Source: Lytechinus variegatus (lineage: Eukaryota > Echinodermata > Echinoidea > Temnopleuroida > Toxopneustidae). From it: DNA of 64,000 nucleotides. Numbering within the stretch: position 1 is the first letter of the stretch; the number at the start of each line of letters is the position of its first letter. This document shows, piece by piece, positions 53,185 through 64,000 of this stretch. The notes beneath the pieces are model-generated. The model searched no databases, was not told the origin of the DNA, and saw nothing but the letters and a program-made list of their open reading frames with translations. The stretch spans positions 68,612,356 through 68,676,355 of the forward strand of contig NC_054740.1 of the NCBI RefSeq assembly GCF_018143015.1. Direction: 5' to 3'. A program made the translations under genes and the position numbers.

Positions 53185-54708
53185 TCATGCAGCCACCTCT
53201 CCTTCTCTGGCCTCAGGGTCTGCGGCATTGTCAGCATCCTTCTGAGGCACAGATTGTTCATTGTCTCTGGATTCTGAGGGATCATTAGGCTGCTCATCCT
53301 TGCTTTCAAGTGGAGTGTTCCTGTCAACAGGTGACTGGGATGGTTCAGTATCACCTATAGGAGAGGCAGGCTTGTTAGCTTCCGATGCTGGTTCAGGGCC
53401 TGTAGGGGCACCTTCCGCAGCTGATGCTGGAGGGTTGGGGCTTGCGGTGGCACCTTCCGCAGCATTGTCCTCTGGAGGAGCAGAAGCACCTTGTGGCCTG
53501 GATTCAGAGTCTTTGTTAGGAGATTGGGCTGATTCAATATTGTCAGGGAGTGTGGGGTCACTCTGGGGTGCAGGTGAGTGGGGACTTGGTATTGGTTGAT
53601 CAGCAAGTTGATCATCCCCACTTTCAGATGGAACGTCCTTACTGGCAGGTCTTGGGCTAACATTTTGAGTGGGTGATTGGGCTTGGGCATTGCTCGCTGC
53701 AGGAGAAGGTGGCAAATCTTGCTTCGAGGGTGGAGGTTGAGGAGTTGATGGACCTTCTACATTCTGACCACCCCCACTGACCGGTCTTGGACTAGCATTC
53801 TGAACAGGTGATTGGGTTTGTCTGTTTTCAACAGGTGGCGAAGATGGTGCATTCTGCTCCAAAGTGGTTTCTACATTTTGACCATCCACACTGCTCGGTC
53901 TAGAGGTTTCACCCTGAATAGGTGACCTTGTTTGTCCATTTTCAACAGCTGGAGATGATGGTACATTCTGCTCTGACTCTACAGGTTTGGGAGTTTCAGT
54001 GGCTTCTACATTTTGTTTATCTTCGATGGGAGGTTGACCATCCCCAGTGACCGGTTGCAGGTTATTGTTCTCAACGGGTGACTGCGAGTCTCCATTGTCT
54101 ACAACTGGAGAGGCTGGAGCTTGCTGAGGATGAGGCGTGAGTGAGGATTCTACATTTTGACCATTTCCACTAACTGGCCTTGGGCTATTGTTTTCAACTG
54201 GTGACTGAACCTTTCCACTTTGCACAGCGGGGGAGGGTGACGCTTGGGGACTTGGAGCCGAACCTACCACCTCCCCACTCTGACTCTGAGGCCTGCTTTC
54301 TACATCGTTGCTCACAATCTCCTTAGGAGTTACACTTCTTCTGTGGCTCCCTGCAGGAGAAGGCGGCATGCTTCGTTTGGATGCTGGTGGGTGAGGGCTC
54401 ATTCTCGACTGACCCTCCCTGCTATGTAATGAACTCTTCCGACTCGATGTCCTTTCATTGTTCACAATAGGAGTATCGACTCTTCCATTGGACTTGGCGG
54501 GGGATGCAGGGGGTAAACTCTCTTGTTTAAGAGAAGGGGCAGGGCTCTCTCTTGGTTGATCTTGTGGTAATTCCCTGCTCTCTGCATTGTTGCTATTGTT
54601 CTCATTGGGTGATTGTGCTCCTTTGTTGCTGGAGGGACGGGACACTGGTAGGTCATCATCGGCTCCATTCATGATAGGGGATATCTTGCCACCGATTTGG
54701 TCTTCATT
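53185..54708 (-). CDS. Repeat-rich protein, terminal exon
   Basis: Acceptor TTCTATTTTGTAG; reads NEDQIGGKISPIMNGADDD and stays open for 507 residues to the stop. Internal repeats span about 53620-54215. The ATG at 54672 could be misread as a gene start, but the frame runs on to a good acceptor whose phase fits the exon at 59492-59751. Confidence 0.88.
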   Translation of the reverse strand, partial: NEDQIGGKISPIMNGADDDLPVSRPSSNKGAQSPNENNSNNAESRELPQDQPRESPAPSLKQESLPPASPAKSNGRVDTPIVNNERTSSRKSSLHSREGQSRMSPHPPASKRSMPPSPAGSHRRSVTPKEIVSNDVESRPQSQSGEVVGSAPSPQASPSPAVQSGKVQSPVENNSPRPVSGNGQNVESSLTPHPQQAPASPVVDNGDSQSPVENNNLQPVTGDGQPPIEDKQNVEATETPKPVESEQNVPSSPAVENGQTRSPIQGETSRPSSVDGQNVETTLEQNAPSSPPVENRQTQSPVQNASPRPVSGGGQNVEGPSTPQPPPSKQDLPPSPAASNAQAQSPTQNVSPRPASKDVPSESGDDQLADQPIPSPHSPAPQSDPTLPDNIESAQSPNKDSESRPQGASAPPEDNAAEGATASPNPPASAAEGAPTGPEPASEANKPASPIGDTEPSQSPVDRNTPLESKDEQPNDPSESRDNEQSVPQKDADNAADPEAREGEVAA

Positions 54709-57700
54709 CTACAAAATAGAACGAAATGATGAAAGAAGCCTTGAATGAAAAGTTCACTGAATATCTCAAAATAAGCATGGCAATCAAAATCAACATGTTG
54801 CATGGCCATTACAGATGTCTATATGAAATGTTTTTATTTGAATCATGAATTGGAAAAAAAAATCAATACCAATTCCAATTTGCAAATAATTTCACCTGTA
54901 GTTTCAAATCAAATCAAACTAAACAAAGCCATGACAAAAAAGGGGTTAACTCATTTTGGTGCTGACAACACAATGATAATTTTAAGAACATGCATTTGAC
55001 AAAATTCATAGCTGTGAAATCATTTTGACCAATTTATATAGTTTAAAGGATAATACACAATGCCAATCATATTTTCTTTCATAGAATATGTAAACAAAAT
55101 GGGGGAAATTATGGCATTTTTAATAGTTTGTGCATGAAGCAATGCAAAACACAGAATGATGAATTATAATGGTTAATGATGCATACTCACATTAAGATGA
55201 TTTGGACAAAATATGGTTTAGTTTAAGATAATATCATTCAAGTAAAAATAAAATAATAAGTAATTAGCATCACAGATTAAAACAAAAAGGAAAGAAGAAA
55301 TGTTAATCAAGCAAAGGAATACAGCATGAAGCAACCTAATACTAGTAAAAAAGAGAAATATGTCTCCTAAGAAGAAAATCATGTTCATTCCAAAAGATCT
55401 ATTTTGTAAATGTACGAATACAAATTTATTGAAAAGATAAAGTACAACAGAGATTCCAAGTTCAAAGACCAGCTATGCGTGAGATTTTCTGTGAATCTGA
55501 GTGAGATCACAGACATTGTGTACAATGTATATGGGGATAGGCTGTGATAGTTGCGTGAGACAGAGATTTGAGGGGATGAACAAGAGTCCAAAATGCTTGA
55601 GTCTCACGCATAATGCGTGAGACTTGGTAGCTCTGGTACAACAGTTTTAAAATCAATAAATTTTAATTCCAAATTTTTCTATGTAGGTAGAGATACCATA
55701 GAATAAATAGAATAATATATATATTTTTAAATCTGCTTCTTCTTTATGAATCATGTAATAATTCAATACTCAAATTGCTATACATGTATTAGGATTTGGC
55801 AAAACTTGTGTTTTGAAACTACATACATGTATGTAATTGAATAGGTAAAATCCACAGCAATAACCCCAAACTAGTCTACATGTATAGCTGGCCAGATACA
55901 TAGCATATTTGAACCCTCTTCTAAAATCTCAATACCAAAGACTAATATTAAGAGTATCAATTGTTAAAGAGTATCAGAATTTTAAAGACTACACTGTATT
56001 ATGAATCAGTCTAACACATTGAAAATATCCACCCTAAAAATCAGTGGCTATGTAGACTACAGGAAACATGAAACTCAATGAAAAAAAAAAGATGTAGCCA
56101 TAAAAAACAAGTTCGAAAGAATAGGCAATAAGCTGCGCAAAGAAGCTTTCATACATGAAATTTTAGAAAAATTTGAGCATTAGACTGACTTTTCTGAACA
56201 AACAGTTCAGATTTATCATGCAATTAGGAACCAATCTTTACTTTGTTTCCCATTTCTTCCTCCTTTCACTTGGTACACAACTGCACGTACAAAGCAACGA
56301 GTGGTTCCCAAAACCAAGATTCGGCCAGCAATTATAAACATAGCAGCGCAGAAAATTTGATATAGAGAGCAATAGGTTAAGAAAAGACAAAACAATCTGT
56401 CAAATATCGATTTCTGTAAATTTGATTGCGTAAAAGAATTGAACTTTCTGGACATTAATTAAGATTCAACATAAAAATATATACTTAGTGATCTCCAATA
56501 ACAGCTAATAATTATTCTTTGTGACCGAAGCCTTATCTGTATACAATATTTCTTACACGAGCAAAGTCCAAGATAATTGATGATTTTGACAGATTATTGC
56601 TTGAATAGAACATTTCAACCCATGCTCTTAACACCAGTTAAATCTTGGCCTTCATCTGTGCTTGTGGCATGGGTAACCTACAATATCGCAACATTGTTTA
56701 CTTAATGTCCTTTAGGTTTCCGGTTTAATGTTTTTAAGTGACAATGAAATAAAACAACAACTATGGTATAGTCAAACATAATGGGCCGTCTGACTACAAA
56801 GACCTCAAATCTGGTTTCCCTAGCTTTATATTTCGTACAATAGCCTTAAAAACAGACATACTGAAGCTATTCTACATGCACTCATCGGAGTAAAATCGTA
56901 AGCACTCATCAGAGTAAAATCATGCAATTTTACTCCGACAAGGCATGTCGAAAAACCCCAATATGTTGGTTTTTACGGCCATTTTACGATTTTGTGGTAC
57001 CAAGCACTTGTTTATTTAGCTTTATATTTGAAACATGCATGACAAGAACCTGTCCATAAAGACCACTTTTCTTGTATAAATTTTCGGGATCTTTAAAAAC
57101 AGGTTTCACAATACAGGATCATTGTGTTTTCAAATATCTTTTCAAATATAGTTTCAGTACGAAAAATGCACATGAAATGTGACCATGAAATTAAGTCTGG
57201 GAAGCTTTCAGTCCGACATGTTGTCGATTCTGACAATTTTCACTGATTTTTTAAATATTTTCTGACAACAACAGTACCTACGGTAACTGTCAAAATAAAA
57301 AATAATTTGTTGGATAAAACATTTCACAAGCCCTTCCATGAAATACTCACATGGATACCCATAATCAAAACACAGATTTAGACCATGATTTTTAGTTACA
57401 AACAAGTTCAGAATAAGGACCTCAGAGGTAAGGGTTAGTCATTCAGTCACCCACCACACGGCAAATCAACATCAAAACCAACAAACCACCGAGTCACACC
57501 TGTTAGGAGGTTAAAAGCCAGTAAAATGTTTAAGCGTGGCGTGGCGTCATCATACCGTATTCTCACCTAGGTCATCAGTCAGGAAAGCATTAGGCTGCTT
57601 GGAGGGATCGATTGGCCAGGGAAGAAGGAAAATATCGGCTTTAGTTTAAGACTCATGACAGATGATGATAATAATAATATGCAACATCTATATAGTGCTT

Positions 57701-60433
57701 TAATAACCCAAAGAGGTAAAACATGCTTTTGCAGTTTCTGATTATTCTGAATGCCAGCAATCACATGTATAATATGGTTAGAGAGAGAAAAATGTACTGA
57801 AAATGGATACCATTCCAAGTGCAGTGCATGGTGCTGTTCCTTTCATAATACAAGCCATTTAACTTTTAGAAGATCATCATTGCACACTTTAAATTGGCAA
57901 TGTGATGAAAAAGAAATCACTTTATAAATGCAAATTGGCAATATTTCGGTAGTTATTCTTCTATATTAAATCTACGTCATGTATTTATTTTCAAAATGTG
58001 AAAATGAATAGAAAAATCAATCATTATTATTGCCAATTTGAGGAGTACAATATGATTAATTTTGAACTTGTGAAAGCTGTCTACCTCTTTAGGGTTAATA
58101 CAGATGTTTCTAGATCATAATAAACTTGAGAGTGGACTTAAAGGGCAATGTACCATGCAGAAGTGATTTTTGTTAAAAATGCATTTGAGGATAATCAAAG
58201 TGCTGATGTATGACAAGAGCAAAATCTTTTCTTTGCATGATGGAAAGTTGAATAACATGGGCTGCTGCTGAAATGAATACTCCATGCAATGTTCCTGCAT
58301 TTGACCAAAGTAGGCATTGAGTTTGAACTTAAAAGATAATTGTAACTTTATGAAGGCTCACTGAAATCTGAGCTGTGTTATCCTTTAACATAATCATGGA
58401 AATACAACTTTGAATCATTGAACCCAGAAAAATGCAATTATTTTCGAATCCATATAATTCTGATATATTTCATCAAGCCTCCATAAAATTTCCATTTGAA
58501 TTGAATAAATCAATGCAAATTTTGTTTAGCTAATTTTTTGCAATGGAAAAATGTTGCCTGCAAATAACTGATATTAAAAAAAAATACGAAGATGATTTAA
58601 TTTCAAAGTGAAATAATGAAATAACAATTAATGCATGCAGTAATGGATGCGTGTAGGACATGCAGGAATAGGACAAAATGGTGCAAAGTGGATAACTTGA
58701 AAATGAATTTTTGTTTCTCCTTCACATGGAATATATGGTTCAGTTAGGTTATCAAATAATATTCGGATGAAATTTGTATATTTTTTTTTCTTTCATGCAT
58801 GTTAACAGGTATGATAATGGGATGAAGAAAGACTAAAGTGATTGAATACCTTCGCTGGGTGGAGGAAGGGGGCCATAACGGGGGTCTGTTGCACCCCTAG
58901 ACCTTTGTTACCTAACAGGATGGTTACAAAGGAACAATTATTATGAGGTTGCCAAGACAACTAATCTGTTAGATTCACTAAAAGGGCAAGGGGGTCTACA
59001 GTATAGTACCTTATCATTTGAAATAATGAAAAAAATTCTGTTAATTTATCAGAGGATAAGGATGAAGCTACGAGCTTTAATACTTTGAATATACTATAGT
59101 CATTTACATCCATGACATAATTACAGTGGGTACTACCATCAAATAAAAGACCTTTTCTTCCAGGACTTGAATTTTTTTTCATATCTTAAATCAAAACAAA
59201 CTTTTTTCAACCTCTTAAGTTGACTGGTCAATGCGCATAAATTTTGAAGAGATTGTGGAGTTGTTGGCCATATAATTCCATGAGTGAATTTGAATGAATG
59301 ATTATTTGATTATATTTAATCGGTGAAGTGACTGGCAAACTGTTCCCAAACTGTATATTAAAAGCGAAGAAGATGGAAAGGGTACTGTTCCCAGGGTATT
59401 TAGAAATGGCAGATGGTGGAAAGGGATAATGGTTGACAATAGGACGGGGAGGAGGAATGAAGATGCCTTAAGAACTGTCCAAAGCACCCACCTGGTCCTC
59501 CTCCTTTTTCTCCTCCTGGGCTCCTCCTCTCTCCTGTGCTCCACCTACATTATCATCACCACCACCACGCTCATCATCACCACCATTGACCACCACATCA
59601 TCTTCATTCACAGCGGGCGGGGCATCGTCTGGGATGGCTTCAGGTACCTCATCATCTTCCAGCATCCTCCCGACCATGTCCTCCTTCTCCTCCGGTGGCT
59701 TGGGACTGTCATTTGACTGCTGCTGTGCGGTGTCCTCATTTGCTCCTGGTTCTAGACAGGACAAATAAAAAAAATGGTGGATGTTACTCAAGCCACATGG
59801 GGAAGATTAGGTAAAGAAGAAAAAGAACATAGCGTATACCCATTGGGAATATGCCAGGCTAATAATATCCAAGTCCTTTAGAAGTGCATAGGGATGTTAT
59901 GACATACTAGTACATGTATGTGATATGCGCTATACAAGAACTGCGTTATTAATGTTATTATCATTATGATTGAGGTAAGAATGACAAGGGTGCTCTGAGC
60001 TAACTTGCACCCGAAATGCTCCCCAATACCTGAATCCAGAGGATACACAACACAACTCTTATCCTGGTTGCTCAATTATCAATTTGATTCAATTTTATTT
60101 TATTTCCATTCCACTCCATATAAAAATAGTAACATCAAAATAACACAGATATGATTATAAAAGTATATATCACTACAATGATACAGATACAATTTCATGA
60201 TAGAAAATGGAAATCGTCTGCTGTATAAAGTCACTATAAAACCCTTTCTTTTATTTGAAAAGCAAAAATGAAAAATTGACTAAAATATTTACCAAGGTCA
60301 TCTTCTTCCTCTACTTCTTCAGCGGCGACCTGGTCAATGGGGAGGTCGATTGCGGTCTCACCGGTCTCTTGGACCTCAGCTGCTCCCTTGGTTTCATTCC
60401 GCTCTTCCTTGGCCTTGAAAACACCATCTGGAT
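53185..60433 (-). CDS. Acidic Pro/Ser-rich protein with internal repeats, 3' part of gene (span)
   Basis: Three exons (60293-60433, 59492-59751, 53185-54708) join with matching phases to about 640 residues ending GEVAA-stop. The first two are strongly acidic (VEEEDDL, KEEDQ). The large last exon is Pro/Ser/Asn/Gln-rich with five diverged repeats of about 40-50 residues headed by QSPVENN or similar, followed by SPRPVSG and GQNVE. It has many S-P steps (possible proline-directed kinase sites) and almost no aromatic or long hydrophobic stretches, so it is probably disordered. No cysteine, transmembrane segment or known domain was seen. The 5' end is missing: the first exon needs a preceding exon ending in one base, and no upstream start was confirmed. 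Function unknown. Further exons in the 4.8 kb intron are possible. Confidence 0.75.
54709..59491 (-). other. Large intron of the repeat-rich protein gene
   Basis: No exon of fitting phase was found. Holds a short palindrome at about 55600-55624 (GTCTCACGCAT, one base, ATGCGTGAGAC) and AT-rich DNA. A short open segment at 57575-57637 ends in a good donor but has the wrong phase for the flanking exons. Confidence 0.5.
59492..59751 (-). CDS. Repeat-rich protein, acidic exon
   Basis: Acceptor TTTGTCCTGTCTAG, donor GTGGGT. Reads PGANEDTAQQQSNDSPKPPE, then MVGRMLEDDEVPEAIPDD and a Gly/Asp/Glu-rich tail ending KKEEDQ. Two leading bases complete a Glu codon; ends in phase 0. Confidence 0.85.
60293..60433 (-). 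CDS. Repeat-rich protein, upstream acidic exon
   Basis: Acceptor TCTTGCCCTTGTAG, donor GTAAAT. Reads PDGVFKAKEERNETKGAAE, then DLPIDQVAAEEVEEEDDL. Two leading bases complete a codon begun upstream and one base is left at the end, matching the next exon. Confidence 0.83.
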
Positions 60434-60731
60434 CTACAAGGGCAAGAAGAGTCAAATTAAAATAGTTGTAAATTAAGGGATCTGGTGCTTGGCCCCTTAC
60501 CTGCAAAACTAACATGTATAGCAAGTCTTGGGGGATTATGTTAGATACTTTAAATCACAAAGACAGAAAAAAATCTATACATGCATATGGGAGGTATATC
60601 AGCTGAGCTAATAATAAGCTGACACTCAAGGATTCAATTTTCAACATATAGTGGATGCAACACATATCATGAAGAGCCTTGAGTTTGTACATAATGGATA
60701 TAAATGCACTCGTAGTCATTTACGTATCATT

Positions 60732-60774
60732 GCACATTCTCCTTCAAAATGTGCAATTTTGAAGGAGAATGTGC
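60732..60774. repeat. Perfect 19-bp hairpin with 5-base loop
   Basis: GCACATTCTCCTTCAAAAT, loop GTGCA, then the exact reverse complement. No mismatches, and an architecture like that at 47944-47980. Confidence 0.92.
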
Positions 60775-62689
60775 CAACATCCGCCAGAGATGAAATTAAC
60801 TATGTGTAAGAACAATAAACATGCACATTCTCAAGGCCATGTGATTAACAGTACTTGCTCGGTAATTTGTCTGAAAGTCAATTGCTTTCTATCCATTCAT
60901 TAAACATCTATGATCTAAGAGCATGTCTTGCCACTCAGGGATGACTGATTAATGATAACGAAGGAGTGACATCTATTGAAATGTTTCCGAACAAACAATG
61001 CATCTCCAAGCAATTAGCGGGACAGACAAAGGGCACATCTAGGGAAGCGTATCATGAAAGTTGCCAGCACTGACTACATTTGTCAGCTTCGACAATTTAG
61101 AGAAATCCTTGATATGATTGGCTGAGAAGCATTGGTGTCTGACCGTTACCATGGTAACCTGGTAACTGCATCTATACACAAAGTGCTGCAAACAGGATCA
61201 TCACAGGAAACATGATTAGCATACAATCTAAATATTTTCACAGTGAAGTAGTATAACCGTTTAATGTAAGCATGCTCTATTAATGATTTGAAGTTTTGCC
61301 AACACATGGACACAAATCACACAAGGAAATTCTGCAATTTAGCCCCACAAAATAAAAGAACTGGTCATGTGACACCATTCACAAGGCACAATCTATTCTG
61401 GAATACATGAAGCAACCTACTGACCATGATCATATAAGTAGTTGAACAAATAGTGATCTGCCATCTCCAATAAACACCTCCTACAGCTAAAGAATTCACA
61501 AATATTTACATGTGCTTTTACAAAATGACAAAAGAAATCATACTGTTGATGTTTAAATAAAAAATTCTCCATAGATAAGTCAGGAATCACATTCTAATCA
61601 AAGGAGAGATGTACTGAATGATAACTTTTTTGTCGATTAATTTCAAATGAGATTTTATTGAGTGAAACTGGGGATTTGTTTTGAGTATTTGCAAGACACG
61701 ACCTTGAGTGCCATTATCACCCTTGTTTACATAATTAATAAACAATGGAGAATGAAATGATGTGATCAACCCAATACCATTTCCATCATCTCCACTTCCA
61801 CAAGGGCAATGTCGATTGAACTTCCTACTCGGAAAAACGTCATCTGTTTAATGAAACGTTTGAGATTTGCAGGACATGCCTAATTATTATGATTGAAAGT
61901 GTGAATGGTGGGCGGTGGGAAGCAATAACTCTAAAATGAGGAGATGATCGTCAAGCAGCAGGGGTGATAAATGTCATAGCAATAACACCTCCACAAATTA
62001 CAAGGAAAGGGTAAACAGAGCTGTATCAATTACCCACTGATGTGACAAATGGGACAGAAATACAAAACAATAGAAAGCACATATATGCGAAGCTCAGCAA
62101 GGTCATTCACATTAGGCAAAATAGGCCACTAATCAGCTTAGGACTACGTTTCTAATACATGCAATTTCAACAAACGATCTACATAGCAACAAGGCTGGAC
62201 AGAGAATATGACTTGGCAACAGAAACGCGCATCTAACAGAGCAATAACTATCATTCTCCATGTCGGCATCTACCTTGGACTAAATGATCGATCTAACAAT
62301 AAAAAGACGACATGGCAGCAGCAGTCATTCAACTCGAAAAAAAAAATATTGTAAAACTTACCAGTTATTGAATTGGATTCTGATTTAGAGGGAATTTTAA
62401 ATACGATTGAAGAATATTTACAACACTTATCATTCAATAGATATCAGAGGGAAATATTACACGGGGGCTCCTGGCAATTTCGCCCTCCAAAATAATTACT
62501 GTAAAAGAAAATAAAAAAAAACAAGAAAATCCCCATTCATTGCAATATCAAAACTTCTCCAATTTTGGCAGATTTTGGGAGTAGATTGTGAAAGTAGCCC
62601 CCCCCCCTCTCCAAAAAAGAGAGAAGATTTTTTGCCTGATAGATATATAGAATAAAAGGTCTTAAATTGTTACCCCCAAAGTTTCCAAA

Positions 62690-62912
62690 ACCTGGGGGGA
62701 AAGATCATTTGTTCACTCATCCTCCAAGTTATGGAATAGCCTCCCCGAAAACATTAAACAGTGCTTGACCTCTGAAACTTTCAAACAATACCTTATTACA
62801 TTTCTCTTCAATTCTTCTTAATTTCCTTCCTAATTTCTTAAAAAGCGCCTTGAGCACTCCACAGAGTGGATTTGGCGATTTTGGCGCAATATAAGTATAA
62901 TTACTATTAGAT
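62690..62912 (+). pseudogene. LINE 3' end fragment
   Basis: The plus strand reads RSFVHSSSKLWNSLPENIKQ, then a TFKQYLITFLF-like end and stop, the C-terminus typical of CR1/L2-type elements. A tail follows with GCGCCTTGAGCACTCC and GGCGCAATATAAGTATAATT. Strongly 5'-truncated. Confidence 0.7.
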
Positions 62913-63139
62913 GCCCTGTGGCCTGTTTCACAAAGAGTCACAACTATGGTTCATGCAACTTTGCCATTACAGCAACTACCATGGTAACAGGACTCGGCAG
63001 CCAATCGAAATGAGTGATTCCACGGTAGTTACAATAGTGGGAAAGTTACAATCGCTTTAAGTCTTCATGAAATGGGTCAAAGATGTCTATTTCCACATCT
63101 ACTGTAGATGTACATCTATCAAATTGTTAATCTATAATA

Positions 63140-63372
63140 ATAAATCTTATTTACCTAGGGTAGCAACTCTCAGCTGTAAGCTGTTCTTCCAGCGGGCTCT
63201 GCATAACATTTCATGTTATTATTACCCTTCCCAATTCTCATACATTGAGTGCCTGACAAGAAGGCAGAAGGTCCCATTTTAATACATGTAAGTCTTTGGT
63301 ATGACTATGTCAGGGATCGAACCCACGACGTCCCGTTCATGAGGCAGGCGCTCTACCACAGAGCCATCATGT
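63140..63372 (-). mobile_element. tRNA-derived SINE
   Basis: The minus strand begins GGCTCTGTGGTAGAGCGCC (box A), then GTGGGTTCGATCCC (box B), then a body related to the other SINE copies and a TAATAATAA tail. The acceptor stem does not close, so it is not a tRNA gene. Confidence 0.75.
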
Positions 63373-63892
63373 AAATATTAGTCACAAACCACTGATACTC
63401 ACAATTTCAACCAGTTCTTTTCTACTCGCAAAGACAGCAGCATACATTATGACATTAATCAATCTACATTCATGGAGCACTTGATATCCCATACGCACAT
63501 TCATTGAAAGCACCATGGACATGATGTTTGATGATGTAAATGCTCCCATCTTATGCAAGTCTATTCATTCCTCATCATATTTCTTATTTCCTATATTTAT
63601 CTCTCACGGACTTCAACCATTCATATGTTTGAGGTGGATTTACTCCCACATAAACATGTGGCAAGAGCAAGACAGACTTGGGGGCGTTGCAAGAAAATAT
63701 TTGCCATCAATAGCAAAATTTCAGTTGCATATTTACAAGTGATAGATCAAGTATGATTAAAGAAAATGACTTCATTCTTGATGATGCCAAAAGCAGACCC
63801 TGTGACCAATAGTAAATTTTGCAATTAATTGCATTACTTATGACTGATTCTGGGAACTAAAATTGGCTTGCAATCGATTACAAGTTTCTTGC

Positions 63893-64000
63893 AACACTCT
63901 CTTGATAATTATTATAATTACATATTTTACCCCGGGTACCCACTTCAGTTCCGAAAACTGTTCTCCCAGCAGGCCCTGCTTAACATGATTATGTTATTAT
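63893..64000 (-). mobile_element. SINE 3' part, cut by the window end
   Basis: ACTTCAGTTCCGAAAACTG and TTCTCCCAGCAGGCCCTGCT match the body of the SINE at 31063-31285. It continues beyond the window. Confidence 0.65.

Larger units (their letters stand above)
60434..63139 (-). other. Upstream region of the repeat-rich gene; candidate exon end at 62362
   Basis: Probably intron. A strong donor (CTG|GTAAGT) at 62362/62361 leaves one base, the phase needed by the exon at 60433. The frame before it (FKIPSKSESNSIT) is open for about 27 codons, but no acceptor or start codon was found. A weaker alternative donor lies near 61778. Both remain unproven. Confidence 0.35.

Noticed and set aside
57575-57640. 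Exon of the repeat-rich gene reading PIDPSKQPNAFLTDDL before a GTGAGA donor
   Set aside because: Ends with one extra base, while the downstream exon at 54708 needs phase 0, and no good acceptor precedes it. Could belong to an unseen isoform.
63290-63372. tRNA gene on the minus strand
   Set aside because: No acceptor stem; continuous with a SINE body that occurs elsewhere in the window.
63390-63560. Minus-strand frame ending VFASRKELVEI before a GTGAGT donor
   Set aside because: Protein-like, but its phase does not fit the exon at 60433 and no homology could be named.

Overview
This is animal nuclear DNA: short coding exons with canonical splice sites, long AT-rich introns, many small non-autonomous DNA transposons, tRNA-derived SINEs and microsatellites. 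The repeat flavour (TTAA-flanked palindromic MITEs, hAT-like elements carrying arrays of a GCGAGCGCGAAGCGCGAGC motif, tRNA SINEs) and the SEA/EGF/trypsin gene content point to a marine deuterostome, most likely an echinoderm such as a sea urchin. This is an inference, not proven. The genes were built by eye from ORFs, acceptor and donor sites and matching intron phases. No viral or LTR element was recognised.

Layout. (1) 1-16455, minus strand: one large gene for a type II transmembrane protease, in the order cytoplasmic tail, membrane helix, SEA domain, Ser/Thr mucin stalk, trypsin domain. Ten complete coding exons and the start of an eleventh (the active-site serine) are visible, and all intron phases agree. 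The 5.8 kb intron before the trypsin domain holds a nested, partly palindromic repeat complex. (2) 21277-23907, minus strand: the 3' part of a second SEA-domain gene whose exon phases copy those of the protease SEA domain, but which stops after SEA. The two genes look like a diverged tandem pair. (3) 27312-33545, plus strand: a complete five-exon secreted protein with signal peptide, a small Cys module, two EGF domains and a CUB-like domain. Its introns hold two hAT-like elements. (4) 41922-46589, minus strand: a complete four-exon gene for the mitochondrial ATP synthase inhibitor IF1. (5) 53185-60433 (or further), minus strand: the 3' part of a gene for an acidic, Pro/Ser-rich, probably disordered protein with five diverged internal repeats of about 40-50 residues. 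Its 5' end was not located.

Between genes there is mostly AT-rich DNA with MITEs, LINE fragments and several near-perfect inverted repeats with tiny loops (about 46.7, 47.3, 47.9, 55.6 and 60.7 kb).

How the genes relate: the protease and the adjacent SEA gene share architecture and strand and are plausibly co-evolved cell-surface proteins. The EGF/CUB gene is also extracellular but lies on the opposite strand. IF1 is an unrelated housekeeping gene. Nothing indicates an operon or a multi-gene system beyond the SEA pair.
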